Positions 47,039 to 56,076 of a stretch of 64,000 nt of DNA are shown here, piece after piece. The stretch is from Prescottella equi. Lineage in GTDB: Bacteria; Actinomycetota; Actinomycetes; Mycobacteriales; Mycobacteriaceae. Where the stretch lies: the NCBI RefSeq assembly GCF_020171745.1, contig NZ_JAIVAH010000004.1:1-64000 (forward strand), read 5' to 3'. Every line of letters starts with the position of its first letter. Position 1 is the first letter of the stretch. The notes under the pieces were generated by a model. It was not told where the DNA came from, searched no databases, and saw nothing but the letters and a program-made list of their open reading frames with translations. A program made the translations under genes and the position numbers.

Positions 47039-47719
47039 GTGATCGACGCGCAGACCCTGCAGAACCCCGCCGCCGCCTCTGTTGTTCCGAACCCCCAGCC
47101 GGTTCGCCGTTGGACTCCCGGGTCGTGCGTGTGGTGCGGAAGCGATGATTCGATCGAGGAGTTCCGCAACGAGCCCCGGTGCGGCGTGTGCCGCGAGCAC
47201 GAGACCGTGATCGACGAGGCCCGCAAGTTCATGGGAATGTACGGCCTGCGCCCCATCGGTGGCACCCTCCAGTCGGACGACGAGGAAGAGCGCGAGTGGC
47301 GCGTCAATGCCCGCGACGCCCGCGCGGCCCTCAACGGGATTCGTCTGCCCGAGCCCCCGGACCCGGCCCTCGTCCGCAAGTCGATGCGCCCCAAGGCCGC
47401 TCGTATCGTGAAGGCGTTCGAGGCGGAGTCCGCTCCGGCCCGCAAGGCGCCGTCCGCGCGTCCGCGCACCACGTCGGGACCCGCGCCGACCCCCACCGCC
47501 GCTGTGGCCCCCGCGAAGAAGCTCGACGTCGCGGCCCTCGAGGAGCGCGTCACCGGCCTGCTCGATCAGCTCACCAAGGTCGATTCGCAAATCGCGCTGG
47601 CCGAGGCCGCTCAGGGCCTGGCTGCCCGCGCGCGCCTCAACGATCTCAACGGGCAGAAGGCCACCATCCTGCGCACGCTCGCGGCGCTGGAGAAGGCCCG
47701 CCGCAGCGCCGGGGCGTAA
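47039..47719 (+). CDS. Zinc-ribbon protein of unknown function
   Basis: 226 residues from GTG 47039. Near the N-terminus CVWCGSDD and CGVCREH (about 30-55) form a four-Cys zinc-ribbon-like module. Then comes a helical, Lys/Arg-rich middle (SMRPKAARIVKAFEAES), a Pro/Thr-rich linker and a C-terminal coiled coil (LEERVTGLLDQLTKVDSQIALAEAAQGLAARARLNDL in part). This layout suggests nucleic-acid or protein binding. No family recognised. The GNAT gene starts 12 bases downstream, so they share an mRNA. Confidence 0.8.
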   Translation: MIDAQTLQNPAAASVVPNPQPVRRWTPGSCVWCGSDDSIEEFRNEPRCGVCREHETVIDEARKFMGMYGLRPIGGTLQSDDEEEREWRVNARDARAALNGIRLPEPPDPALVRKSMRPKAARIVKAFEAESAPARKAPSARPRTTSGPAPTPTAAVAPAKKLDVAALEERVTGLLDQLTKVDSQIALAEAAQGLAARARLNDLNGQKATILRTLAALEKARRSAGA

Positions 47720-47731
47720 GGCTTCCTCGAC

Positions 47732-48220
47732 ATGCTGATCCGCGACGCCGCCGAGAGCGACCTGCCCGGGATCCTCGAGATCCACAACGAGGCGATCGCC
47801 AACTCGACGGCGATCTGGGACGAGACGCTCGCCGATCTGGACGAGCGTCGCCGTTGGCTCGACGACCGTCGGGCCAACGGCTACCCGGTCCTCGTCGCCG
47901 ATGTCGACGGCGCGGTCGCGGGGTACGCGTCGTACGGGGTGTGGCGAGCCAAGAGCGGCTACCGGCACACCGTCGAGAACTCGGTGTACGTCCACGTCGA
48001 CTACCACCGCCGGGGCATCGCGACCGCGCTCATGACGGAGCTGATCGAGCGGGCCCGCACCGGCGGGATCCACGTGATCGTCGCCAGCGTCGAATCGACC
48101 AACGCCACGTCGATCGCCCTGCACGAGCGGTTCGGGTTCCGGATCGTCGCCCAGATGCCCGAGGTGGGCCGCAAGTTCGGCCGCTGGCTGGACATGACGT
48201 ACCTGCAGCTGACCCTGTAG
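47732..48220 (+). CDS. GNAT acetyltransferase, phosphinothricin-acetyltransferase-like
   Basis: 162 residues. Starts MLIRDAAESDLPGILEIHNEAIANSTAIWDE (in part typical of the Pat/MnaT group), with the acetyl-CoA loop VHVDYHRRGIATALMTELIE and NATSIALHERFGF. It likely N-acetylates an amino-acid analogue such as phosphinothricin or methionine sulfone; the physiological substrate is unknown. It converges with egtD. Confidence 0.92.
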   Translation: MLIRDAAESDLPGILEIHNEAIANSTAIWDETLADLDERRRWLDDRRANGYPVLVADVDGAVAGYASYGVWRAKSGYRHTVENSVYVHVDYHRRGIATALMTELIERARTGGIHVIVASVESTNATSIALHERFGFRIVAQMPEVGRKFGRWLDMTYLQLTL

Positions 48221-48232
48221 GCACCGGGCCCG

Positions 48233-49204
48233 TCAGCGGCGTTGGGCGCACACGAGCGCGAATCGCTGGTCGTCGTCGGTCCACGTCCGGATGTCCTCGA
48301 ACCCCGCGGCGACGAGTTCCGCGCTGATCCCGCTCAGCCGGAACTTGGCCGAGATCTCGGTCCGCATCTGCTCGCCGGCCGCGAACGGCACCGTCAGACC
48401 GAGATCCGCCACGCGCACGGTCATGGCCGTGGTGGCCTCGAGTCGCATCTCGATCCACTCGTCGACCGGATCCCACACGGCGACGTGACGGAAGCCGTCC
48501 AGATCGAAATCGGCGCCCAATTGTTTGTTCAACACCGACAGCACGTTGAGGTCGAACTGCGCGGTTACACCGTCCGCGTCGTCGTACGCCGGGACCAGCA
48601 CCCGGGGATCGGTGACCAGCGCGACGCCGAGCAGCAGGTGCTCCCCCGACTCGAGCACGGCGGCGATCTCGGCGAGGAACTCACGGCGTTCGTCGGGAAC
48701 GAGGTTGCCCAGCGTGCCGCCGAGGAAGGCGATCATCCGACTGCCGCCGCCGGGCAGGTACTGCAGCGACTGGGTGAAGTCGCCCACCACCCCGTGCACG
48801 TCGATCTCCGGGAACTCCGCGGCGATCCTTCGGGTCGCATCACGCAGCGCGCTCTCCGACACGTCCTGCGGCACGTACTTCTCCAGCGTCCCGCGTGCAC
48901 CGAGTTCGTGCAGCAGCAGGCGCGACTTCTCCGAGGAACCCGATCCGAGTTCGACGAGGATCTGCGGCATCGCGACGGCAGCGATCTCGCGCGCGTGCTC
49001 CTCGAGCAGCGCCCGTTCGGTGCGCGTCGGGTAGTACTCCGGAAGGCGCGTGATCCGCTCGAAAAGTTCGCTGCCGCGCGCGTCGTAGAACCACTTCGGC
49101 GGCAGCCACTTGGGCGTCGCGGTGAGCCCACGTTCGGCGTCCGCCCGCAGCCCGGCGTTCAACTGTTCGGGCGTGATGTGGACTTCCAGGGTCGGTGCTC
49201 GCAT
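48233..49204 (-). CDS. egtD: EgtD, histidine betaine (hercynine) synthase
   Basis: 323 residues from ATG 49204 (GGAG upstream), matching known EgtD length. The SAM motif is VELGSGSSEKSRLLL; family signatures are TATPKWLPPKWFYDARGSELFE, LPEYYPTRTERALL and MIAFLGGTLGNL. It trimethylates histidine, the first step of ergothioneine synthesis. GTG 49270, overlapping the egtC stop, would add 22 residues and cannot be excluded. Confidence 0.95.
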   Translation of the reverse strand: MRAPTLEVHITPEQLNAGLRADAERGLTATPKWLPPKWFYDARGSELFERITRLPEYYPTRTERALLEEHAREIAAVAMPQILVELGSGSSEKSRLLLHELGARGTLEKYVPQDVSESALRDATRRIAAEFPEIDVHGVVGDFTQSLQYLPGGGSRMIAFLGGTLGNLVPDERREFLAEIAAVLESGEHLLLGVALVTDPRVLVPAYDDADGVTAQFDLNVLSVLNKQLGADFDLDGFRHVAVWDPVDEWIEMRLEATTAMTVRVADLGLTVPFAAGEQMRTEISAKFRLSGISAELVAAGFEDIRTWTDDDQRFALVCAQRR

Positions 49205-49266
49205 ACCTCTCCGATCTCCGTGGTTGTTCTCGCGGGTTGTTCTCGCGTCGAGTTCACAGGCGGTGC

Positions 49267-49995
49267 TCACAGGGGCGTGACGATCAGATGCCCCGGCCGG
49301 GCCGTCACGATGTGTCCGTCCGGGATCTCCTTCCAGAGGTGGTTGTGGTCGAAGGGTTCGGAACTGAGCACGGCGCGGTCGTCATCCACCAGCGCCGACA
49401 ACGAGTGGTCCCACGTGGTCGCCCACATCTGGTTCCCGTCACCGAGCAGCATGTTCAACCGCGACCCGGGTGCCGCCTCCGCGACCGCGGCGGTCACCCG
49501 CATCAGCGCCACCTCCGGGCTGTTGTCCCTGAGGGCGTGCCGAACCAGCAGCCACAGGAGCGCCGAGTCGGTGGGCGTCTCCAGGCCCAACAGGTCGAGC
49601 ATCGGCAGACCCGCAGCGAGGCCCGTCATCGACTCGGGCCACTGCTCGATCCGACCGTTGTGGCTGAACGCCCAGTGCCCCGAGACGAACGGCGCACACG
49701 CACTACGTTCGACGGGCATGCCCACGGTCGCGGAGCGGACGGCGGCCATCACCGCATGCGAGCGGACCTTCGAGAGCATCTCCGGCAGAGCCGGATCCGA
49801 CCAGATCGGCATCGCGCACCGATACCGTGACAGGGTCGATCCCCACCACGCGGCGCCGTAGCCGTCGGCATTGATGGTCCCGCCGCCACGCATGTCCCGC
49901 GGCGACCACGACTGCCGCAGCAGCGAGAACTCCCCCGCCGCGATCACCTCGCGCACCGAACGGGCGGGCCCGAGGTAGCCCAGGTGCCTGCACAT
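49267..49995 (-). CDS. egtC: EgtC, glutamine amidotransferase-like hydrolase
   Basis: 242 residues. It starts MCRHLGYLG; Cys2 becomes the N-terminal nucleophile of the Ntn-hydrolase fold after Met removal. GWAFSHNG-type motif is present as GHWAFSHNGRIEQWPE. It removes glutamate from the gamma-glutamyl-hercynylcysteine sulfoxide made by EgtB. Its ATG overlaps the egtB stop by one base (TGATG). Confidence 0.95.
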   Translation of the reverse strand: MCRHLGYLGPARSVREVIAAGEFSLLRQSWSPRDMRGGGTINADGYGAAWWGSTLSRYRCAMPIWSDPALPEMLSKVRSHAVMAAVRSATVGMPVERSACAPFVSGHWAFSHNGRIEQWPESMTGLAAGLPMLDLLGLETPTDSALLWLLVRHALRDNSPEVALMRVTAAVAEAAPGSRLNMLLGDGNQMWATTWDHSLSALVDDDRAVLSSEPFDHNHLWKEIPDGHIVTARPGHLIVTPL

Positions 49996-51287
49996 CACAG
50001 GTCCCTGGCACAGCGGAAGCCCGCAAAGATCTGCCGGCGGATCGGGTGATCCCAGTTCCGGAACGTTCCCCGGCAGGCCACCGGGTCGGTGCCGAACGAT
50101 CCACCCCGCAGCACGCGGTAGTCGCCGTCGAAGAACACCTCCGAGTACTCGCGGTACGGGAATGCCTCGAACCCGGGATAACCGGTGAACCGCGACGACG
50201 TCCACTCCCAGACGTCCCCGATCAGCTGGCGTACCCCGAGCGGCGACTGTCCGTCGGGGTACGACCCCACCGGGGCCGCGGCGAGGTGGCGTTGCCCCAG
50301 ATTGGCGCGGGTTCGGTCGGGTTCGTCGTCACCCCAGGGGAATCGGCGCGACCGGCCACTCGCCGGATGCCAGCGAGCCGCCTTCTCCCATTCGGCCTCG
50401 GTGGGCAGTCGCTTGCCGGCCCAGCGCGCGTAGGCATCGGCCTCGAACCAGCACACGTGCATGACCGGTTCGTCGGCCGGCACGGGTTCGAGCACCCCGA
50501 AACGGTGCCGCCACCACCGACCGCTGCCGTCACCGGTCCAGAACTGCGGAGCCTCGAGGCCCGATTCGCGACTGTGCAGCCAGCCCCGTTCACTCCACAG
50601 TTCACGGCGCCGGTATCCGCCGTCGTCGATGAACTCCGCATACTCCGCGTTGCTGACCGGCACGGTGTCGATCGCGAACTCCGGAACGTGCACGCGGTGC
50701 GCGGGCCGCTCGTTGTCGAGCGCCCACGGATCATCCGACGTTCCCATCGTGAATTCGCCTGCGGGAATCACGGTCTCACGATCGGCAACGGGCGCCACCG
50801 CCCTCGGGACGTCCGGCGCGGTCAGCAGCGCCTGACCCTTCCGGAGTTGGTGGGTGGCGAGCATCGTCTCGTCGTGCTGCTGCTCGTGCTGCGCGATCAT
50901 CGCGAAGGCGAACCCGTCGTGTTCGAGCCGGCGTCCACGGAACCTGCTCGCGTCCAGCACGTCCCACATCTTGTCCCGCACCTGACCGACGTATTTCCGG
51001 GCCTCGTCGGGCCCCAGGAGCGGCAGCGTCGGGCGGGTGGAGCGGGCGTGCTTGAAGGCGTCGTACAGATCGTCGATGTCGCGGCGGACCGGGTCACGCC
51101 CGCCGACATCGCGGATCAACCAGAGTTCCTCCTGGTTGCCGATGTGCGCGAGATCCCAGACGAGCGGGCTCATCAGCGGCGAATGCTGGGCGATCAGATC
51201 CGAGTCGTCGACGCAGTCCGTGAGTGTGTGGCTGCGATGCCTTGCCCTCAGCAACGCGGATTCCAACTGCTCGCGAAGACCGGTCAC
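49995..51287 (-). CDS. egtB: EgtB, iron-dependent hercynine sulfoxide synthase
   Basis: 430 residues from GTG 51287. The N-terminal DinB-like domain holds the three iron ligands His48 (WDLAHIGNQEE), His134 and His138 (AQHEQQHDETM), very close to the positions known in characterised EgtB. The C-terminal formylglycine-generating-enzyme-like domain has CWFEADAYARWAGKRLPTEAEWE and GDVWEWTSSRF. It joins gamma-glutamylcysteine to hercynine with O2. It overlaps egtA (GTGA) and egtC. Confidence 0.97.
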   Translation of the reverse strand: MTGLREQLESALLRARHRSHTLTDCVDDSDLIAQHSPLMSPLVWDLAHIGNQEELWLIRDVGGRDPVRRDIDDLYDAFKHARSTRPTLPLLGPDEARKYVGQVRDKMWDVLDASRFRGRRLEHDGFAFAMIAQHEQQHDETMLATHQLRKGQALLTAPDVPRAVAPVADRETVIPAGEFTMGTSDDPWALDNERPAHRVHVPEFAIDTVPVSNAEYAEFIDDGGYRRRELWSERGWLHSRESGLEAPQFWTGDGSGRWWRHRFGVLEPVPADEPVMHVCWFEADAYARWAGKRLPTEAEWEKAARWHPASGRSRRFPWGDDEPDRTRANLGQRHLAAAPVGSYPDGQSPLGVRQLIGDVWEWTSSRFTGYPGFEAFPYREYSEVFFDGDYRVLRGGSFGTDPVACRGTFRNWDHPIRRQIFAGFRCARDL

Positions 51288-52522
51288 GACCTCTCCCCCA
51301 TCGGATTCATCCCCCGCCGACACCGCGCCGATCCCGCACCCAGCCCCGCGGCCAACCGGGGATCCGGCGCCAAGTCGGCCGCCAGTTCCATCAGTTCCGC
51401 TGCGGTGCTCCGTAACTCGCCGTCCGCGAGCCCGTGCCGGGCCGCATCGACCCACCGCCCCCGGGTTTTCCCGGCGACTGCGGTCGCGGCGTCGACTGCC
51501 TCCCCCGACACCAGCAACGCCTCGAGCGCGGCGATCGGCAGCCGCCACTGATCGTCCGGCTGGGTGTCGAAGTACCGCACCTCCAGGTGCCCCACGGCCC
51601 GCACCGCGGGGAACACCGTCGTCAGGTGGTAGTCGAGGTCGTCGGCCGTCGGACGGCGGCCGATCTCGTCGTCGAGCGCGCCGTCGACCCAGTCCGCGAA
51701 CGTCGCGCCGGGCGGTGCCGTCCAGCACGGTCCGTCACGGCGCACGCACAGCAGCGGGACGTCGAGCACCCAGCGCGCGTAGTCGCCGACCGGATCGGCC
51801 GAGAACGCCGCGGATTCGGGTGGGCCGATCGTGCGGGACCGATCGAGCTCGAACCACGTCCGCATCCGCTGCGACACCCAGTCCCCCGCTGGTATCCCCT
51901 CCAGCCGCGGTGAGCACGCGAACGCCGCGATCAGGGCCGGGCCGACGGCCTGCAGCAGGTTCCAGCGTCGAGCGACGTCGGCGACGTCCTCGCCGGCGTC
52001 GACACTCACCTGCACGGCGGCGGTGTTGCACATCATGAGCTTGCCGAACGGGCCGATCTCCTCGAAGCGCTCCTCCATCGCCCGATACCGCGGCAACTGG
52101 AGCAGGCGCCGCGCGGTGCGCCGGGAATCGGCCGCATGCGCGTGCGCGGTGATGGATCGGGTCGCGAGCAGCGCGCGGAGGGTTCGTTCGTCGGAGGCGA
52201 GGGCTGCGCAGAGGGCGACGGCACTGTCGCGAGGCGCACTGGAGAGTTCGATCTGACCGCCTGGTTCGACGGTGACGAGGCTGCCGGAGGGGAGCGGGCG
52301 CGCGGGAGAATCGGGAGCGAGAGATTTCGGGGCGTGAGGCCCGAGAGCTGCGGCGATGGTGGCGAGGTCGGGACGGTCGGACGAGGATCCGTCGTGGTGG
52401 GTGAGCCATTCGAGTTCGGCACCGATCAGCCTCGGCGGCCCCAGCTTGAAGCAGACTCCGCCGACGTAGGACTCGGCTGCTGGGCGCGAGGTGAAACCGG
52501 TGGACTCGACTGCGACAACCAT
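51284..52522 (-). CDS. egtA: EgtA, glutamate-cysteine ligase
   Basis: 412 residues from ATG 52522, after GAGGGGAGGA. Family motifs: LIGAELEWLTHH near the N-terminus, GGQIELSSAP, MMCNTAAVQVSVDAGED and HLEVRYFD. It makes gamma-glutamylcysteine, the sulfur donor for EgtB; free gamma-glutamylcysteine is otherwise rare in mycothiol producers. First gene of the minus-strand egtABCD operon. Confidence 0.96.
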   Translation of the reverse strand: MVVAVESTGFTSRPAAESYVGGVCFKLGPPRLIGAELEWLTHHDGSSSDRPDLATIAAALGPHAPKSLAPDSPARPLPSGSLVTVEPGGQIELSSAPRDSAVALCAALASDERTLRALLATRSITAHAHAADSRRTARRLLQLPRYRAMEERFEEIGPFGKLMMCNTAAVQVSVDAGEDVADVARRWNLLQAVGPALIAAFACSPRLEGIPAGDWVSQRMRTWFELDRSRTIGPPESAAFSADPVGDYARWVLDVPLLCVRRDGPCWTAPPGATFADWVDGALDDEIGRRPTADDLDYHLTTVFPAVRAVGHLEVRYFDTQPDDQWRLPIAALEALLVSGEAVDAATAVAGKTRGRWVDAARHGLADGELRSTAAELMELAADLAPDPRLAAGLGAGSARCRRGMNPMGERS

Positions 52523-52609
52523 GCCATCCTCCCCTCGGGAGCGGTCGAGTGTCCTTCTCGAGGGTAGAGCCCACTCCCTGTCGTGGCTACCGATCGGGAG
52601 GAATAGCCG
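52523..52609. promoter_or_regulatory. Divergent egtA/egtE control region
   Basis: Only 87 bases separate the two divergent starts, so both promoters and any operator must lie here or inside the genes. Ribosome sites are GAGGGGAGGA for egtA and GGGAGGAATA for egtE. No convincing -10 hexamer was recognised. Confidence 0.5.
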
Positions 52610-53785
52610 ATGCTCGATCTCGAACGCCTCCGGCTCGACACACCGGGTTGTCTGGAAAGAGTGTTTCTCGACAGCGCGGGGTCGTCGCTGCCACCGCAAC
52701 CGGTGCTCGCGACCGTGATCGGGCATCTCCGCCGCGAGGCCGAGGTCGGCGGATATGTCGCGGCCGCCGAGCGGGCGGACGACCTCGCCGCCGTGCGCGA
52801 TTCGATCGCGCGCCTGATCGGCGCCTCCGCGCCGGAGATCGCGCTCGTCGACAGCGCCACCCGCGCGTGGTGCGACTTCTTCACGTCGATACCGCTGGGT
52901 CCGGGCGACCGGGTGCTGCTCTCACAGGTGGAGTACGCGAGCAATGCGATCACCGCCCTGCACCGCGCGCAGGAGACCGGGGCGGTCGTCGACGTGGTCC
53001 CCAGCGACCCGACCGGCCGGATCGACCTGGACGCTCTCGAAGCGATGCTCGACGACCGCGTCAAGCTCGTATCGCTCGTGCACGTGCCCACCAACGGCGG
53101 ACTGGTCAACCCGGTGCGCGAGGTAGTCGAGCTGGCGCACCGGCACGGAGCGCTGGTCCTGCTCGACGCCTGCCAGTCGATCGGCCAGATCCCCATCGAC
53201 GTCGGCGAACTCGGCGTCGACGCCCTCTCCGCGACCGGACGCAAGTGGCTCCGCGGCCCCCGCGGCACGGGATTCCTGTACCTCCGGGGGGACCTCACCC
53301 GGGAGTTGAAGCCTGCGGCGATGGATCTCCATGGGGCACAGTGGTTGTCACCCACCGAATACCTACCCGCCGCGGACGCGTCCCGCTTCGAACTGTGGGA
53401 ATGCGACGTGGCCGCCCGGCTCGGCCTGGGCGTGGCCGTCGAATACCTGATGAGCATCGGGATCGACTACGCGGCAAGCAGAATCGCCACCAGCGCCGAA
53501 CAAATCCGGGGCGAGTTGGACGCACTGCCCGGGGTGCGGGTCCACGATCTCGGGACCGACCACTGCGGCATCGTGACCTTCACGATCGACGGCGAGGAAC
53601 CGGCGAGCATTCGAGACCGATTGGCGGACAGCCGGATAACGGTGACCGTGAGCGGAAGGTCGTCGACACTGCTCGACATGAGCGCCCGCGGACTCGACGC
53701 CGTCGTGCGGGCGTCGCCGCACTACTTCGTCTCCGACGGCGACCTGGCACGGTTCGTCGAGGCCGTTGCTCAGCTGACCCCCTAG
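52610..53785 (+). CDS. egtE: EgtE, PLP-dependent C-S lyase
   Basis: 391 residues of the class V aminotransferase fold. Motifs: VFLDSAGSSLPPQPVLA, LVHVPTNGGLVNPVREV, and the PLP lysine in SATGRKWLRGPRGTGFLYL. It cleaves the hercynylcysteine sulfoxide to release ergothioneine. Context with egtA-D makes this assignment firm; by sequence alone it could pass as a cysteine desulfurase. Unlike the single-strand clusters of mycobacteria, it reads away from egtA. Confidence 0.93.
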   Translation: MLDLERLRLDTPGCLERVFLDSAGSSLPPQPVLATVIGHLRREAEVGGYVAAAERADDLAAVRDSIARLIGASAPEIALVDSATRAWCDFFTSIPLGPGDRVLLSQVEYASNAITALHRAQETGAVVDVVPSDPTGRIDLDALEAMLDDRVKLVSLVHVPTNGGLVNPVREVVELAHRHGALVLLDACQSIGQIPIDVGELGVDALSATGRKWLRGPRGTGFLYLRGDLTRELKPAAMDLHGAQWLSPTEYLPAADASRFELWECDVAARLGLGVAVEYLMSIGIDYAASRIATSAEQIRGELDALPGVRVHDLGTDHCGIVTFTIDGEEPASIRDRLADSRITVTVSGRSSTLLDMSARGLDAVVRASPHYFVSDGDLARFVEAVAQLTP

Positions 53786-53886
53786 TAACAATTCGGACAC
53801 CTAATTCGCAAAGCTCACTTCTTGCCGACCAACCGACTGGTATCTATTTGTCCGGCATGTACCAATCACTGGGGAGGAATTGAGTT

Positions 53887-54408
53887 ATGCGACGTACCAA
53901 GGCTGCCGTTCTCGGGGCGGGCATCATCGCGTCGGCGCTCCTGCTGGCCGGATGCAACGACGACGGCGACACGACCTCCGAGACGACGACCACCACACCG
54001 TCCTCGACGACCACCGCACCGAGCACCACAACCGGGGCGCCGACCAGCCCGTCCGGCGAGGCCGGAGGCGCGGGTGCCGCATCCGGGGGATCCGGCACCG
54101 GCACGGGCGGCGGCTCCCGCCCGGCGGCGGGAACTGCGGGCGGCGGCAACATCCAGGCACCGGCTCCCGGGGCACCCGCGCCCGCGCCGGCACCTGCCCC
54201 CGGCGGCGACCAGCCCGCACCCCCGAACCCGGAGACGCCCGCCAACGGGGACCCCGAGAAGCCGGAGGACCCGAAGGACGGGACGGAGAATCCGGGAGAG
54301 AACCCCGACGACACCAAGCCCAAGGACGAGACGGCGCCCGGCGACGGCTCCGGCGGCGAGGCCGGAGACAAGGAGACCGGCGGCAACCCCGAGAAGCCGA
54401 ACAATTGA
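53887..54408 (+). CDS. Low-complexity lipoprotein
   Basis: 173 residues. Signal peptide with lipobox LLAGC (Cys about 23). The mature part is almost entirely Thr/Ser/Pro/Gly/Ala then Pro/Glu/Asp/Lys and no folded domain is visible, so it is a lipid-anchored, disordered wall-spanning or spacer protein. ATG 53887 follows GAGGAATTGAGTT. Function unknown. Confidence 0.8.
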   Translation: MRRTKAAVLGAGIIASALLLAGCNDDGDTTSETTTTTPSSTTTAPSTTTGAPTSPSGEAGGAGAASGGSGTGTGGGSRPAAGTAGGGNIQAPAPGAPAPAPAPAPGGDQPAPPNPETPANGDPEKPEDPKDGTENPGENPDDTKPKDETAPGDGSGGEAGDKETGGNPEKPNN

Positions 54409-54413
54409 CACAG

Positions 54414-54466
54414 GCGCGGTGCGGCCATCCCCGTGCGGGATTGCCAGCGGGATCGCCGCACCGCGC
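54414..54466. terminator. Two-tier hairpin after the lipoprotein gene
   Basis: Outer 12-bp perfect stem (54414-54425 with 54455-54466) enclosing a smaller hairpin with ATCCC/GGGAT arms. It lies six bases after the stop codon. Likely terminator; the branched shape is unusual. Confidence 0.7.
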
Positions 54467-54506
54467 ACCCTCTCCGGCTCCTCCGCAACCGGCAAACCAC
54501 AAAGTT

Positions 54507-54527
54507 CGTTCCCGCTGGGCGGGAACG
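54507..54527. terminator. Second hairpin upstream of the flavoprotein gene
   Basis: Perfect 9-bp stem (54507-54515 with 54519-54527), 3-nt loop. Its T-poor flank makes strong termination uncertain; it may back up the hairpin at 54414 or insulate the next promoter. Confidence 0.55.
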
Positions 54528-54543
54528 GTATGACGCCACACTT

Positions 54544-54572
54544 TTGACACGTGTAAATGATCTGTGTCACAT
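54544..54572 (+). promoter_or_regulatory. Promoter with inverted-repeat operator for the flavoprotein gene
   Basis: A consensus -35 TTGACA (54544-54549) is spaced 17 bases from a weak -10 TCACAT. An inverted repeat TGACAC/GTGTCA (54545-54550, 54564-54569) lies exactly over the promoter, and ACACGTGT (54547-54554) is an 8-bp palindrome. This looks like a repressor-controlled promoter; the regulator is unknown and not adjacent. Confidence 0.5.
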
Positions 54573-54600
54573 CTTTGTTTGCTTGTGAGAGGACATTCAA

Positions 54601-56076
54601 ATGGCCGAGGCCACACCGATCCGCCCGATTCCCGTAGATCAGATCACCGAATGGGCCTACGAGGCCGATGTCGTCGTCGCCGGGTTCGGTGTCGCGGGCG
54701 CGTCTGCCGCGGTCGGCGCGGCGCAGAACGGCGCCGACGTCCTGGTGCTCGAGCGCACCGGCGGCTGGGGCGGCGCCGCAGCGATGGCCGGCGGCTTCAT
54801 CTACATGGGCGGCGGCACCCCGCTACAGAAGGCGTGCGGGTTCGAGGACACCGTCGACAACATGAAGGCCTTCATGAAGGCCGCCCTCGGCCCGGGCACC
54901 GACGATGCCAAGATCGACGCCTACTGCGAGGGCAGCGTCGACCACTACCACTGGCTGGTCGACGAGTGCGGCGTCCCGTTCAAGATGTCCTTCTGGGGCG
55001 AGCCGGGCTGGGAGCCGCCGGGCGACGACGGCCTGCAGTACACCGGCGGCGAGAACGCGGCGCCGTTCAACGCGACCATCCCGCCCGCACCGCGCGGCCA
55101 CGTCCCGCAGATGCAGGACAAGCACGTCAGCTCCGAGAAGGGCGGCGGCTACATGCTCATGAAGCCGCTCACCGACAAGGCCGCCGAACTCGGCGTCCGC
55201 TCCGCATACGACATGCGCGTGCAGGCCCTGATCGTCGACGCGGACGGCCGCGTCGTCGGCGTCCAGGCCAAGCAGTACGGCAAGGACGTCGCCGTCCGTG
55301 CCCGCAAGGGTGTCGTGCTCGCGACCGGCAGCTTCGCCTACAACGACACGATGCTCGAGGCGTTCGCGCCGCGCCTGATCGGCCGCCCGGCCGCCTCCAT
55401 CGAGGAGCACGACGGCCGCGCGATCCGCATGGCGCAGGCACTCGGCGCCGACCTCGCCCACATGGACGCCACCGAGGTCGCGTACTTCTGCGATCCGCAG
55501 CAGTTCATCCGCGGCATCCTGGTCAACGGCCGTGGACAGCGCTACATCAACGAGGACACCTACCCGGGCCGCGTCGGCCAGGCCACGCTGATCGAGAACC
55601 ACAACCAGTCGTTCCTCATCATCGACGAGGAGGCGTACGAGGAGAGCCTGACGACGCCGACGTCGAGCCCGCAGTTGCGCCACCAGCCCAAGTGGGTCGC
55701 CGAGACCGTCGAGGAGCTCGAGGCCGAGATGGGCCTGCCCGCCGGCGCCCTGCAGGCCACGGTCGACGTCTACAACCGTCACGCCGAGAACGGCGAGGAT
55801 CCCCTGTTCGGCAAGAAGACCGAGTGGGTCAAGCCGATCGGTTCCCCCGTCGCCGCGATCGACCTGCGCGGCATGACCGGCGGCTTCACCCTCGGCGGCC
55901 TGCGCACCAACACCGACTCCGAGGTGCTGCACGTCTCCGGTGAGCCGATCCCCGGCCTGTTCGCGGCCGGCCGCTGCACCTCCGGCGTCTGCGCCGGTGG
56001 CTACGCGTCGGGCACGTCGCTCGGCGACGGCAGCTTCTTCGGCCGTCGCGCCGGCATCAGCGCTGCCAAGGCCTGA
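54601..56076 (+). CDS. FAD-dependent dehydrogenase, KstD/fumarate-reductase family
   Basis: 491 residues. The dinucleotide-binding motif is VVVAGFGVAGASAAVGAAQNG (in part GxGxxG-like), and the FAD C-terminal motif is GLFAAGRCTSGVCAGGYASGTSLGDGSFFGRRAG. The middle (KGVVLATGSFAYNDTM) fits the flavoprotein family of 3-ketosteroid dehydrogenases and fumarate reductases. Substrate unknown; a steroid- or enone-type molecule is likely for Rhodococcus. GAGAGGA precedes ATG 54601. Confidence 0.9.
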   Translation: MAEATPIRPIPVDQITEWAYEADVVVAGFGVAGASAAVGAAQNGADVLVLERTGGWGGAAAMAGGFIYMGGGTPLQKACGFEDTVDNMKAFMKAALGPGTDDAKIDAYCEGSVDHYHWLVDECGVPFKMSFWGEPGWEPPGDDGLQYTGGENAAPFNATIPPAPRGHVPQMQDKHVSSEKGGGYMLMKPLTDKAAELGVRSAYDMRVQALIVDADGRVVGVQAKQYGKDVAVRARKGVVLATGSFAYNDTMLEAFAPRLIGRPAASIEEHDGRAIRMAQALGADLAHMDATEVAYFCDPQQFIRGILVNGRGQRYINEDTYPGRVGQATLIENHNQSFLIIDEEAYEESLTTPTSSPQLRHQPKWVAETVEELEAEMGLPAGALQATVDVYNRHAENGEDPLFGKKTEWVKPIGSPVAAIDLRGMTGGFTLGGLRTNTDSEVLHVSGEPIPGLFAAGRCTSGVCAGGYASGTSLGDGSFFGRRAGISAAKA

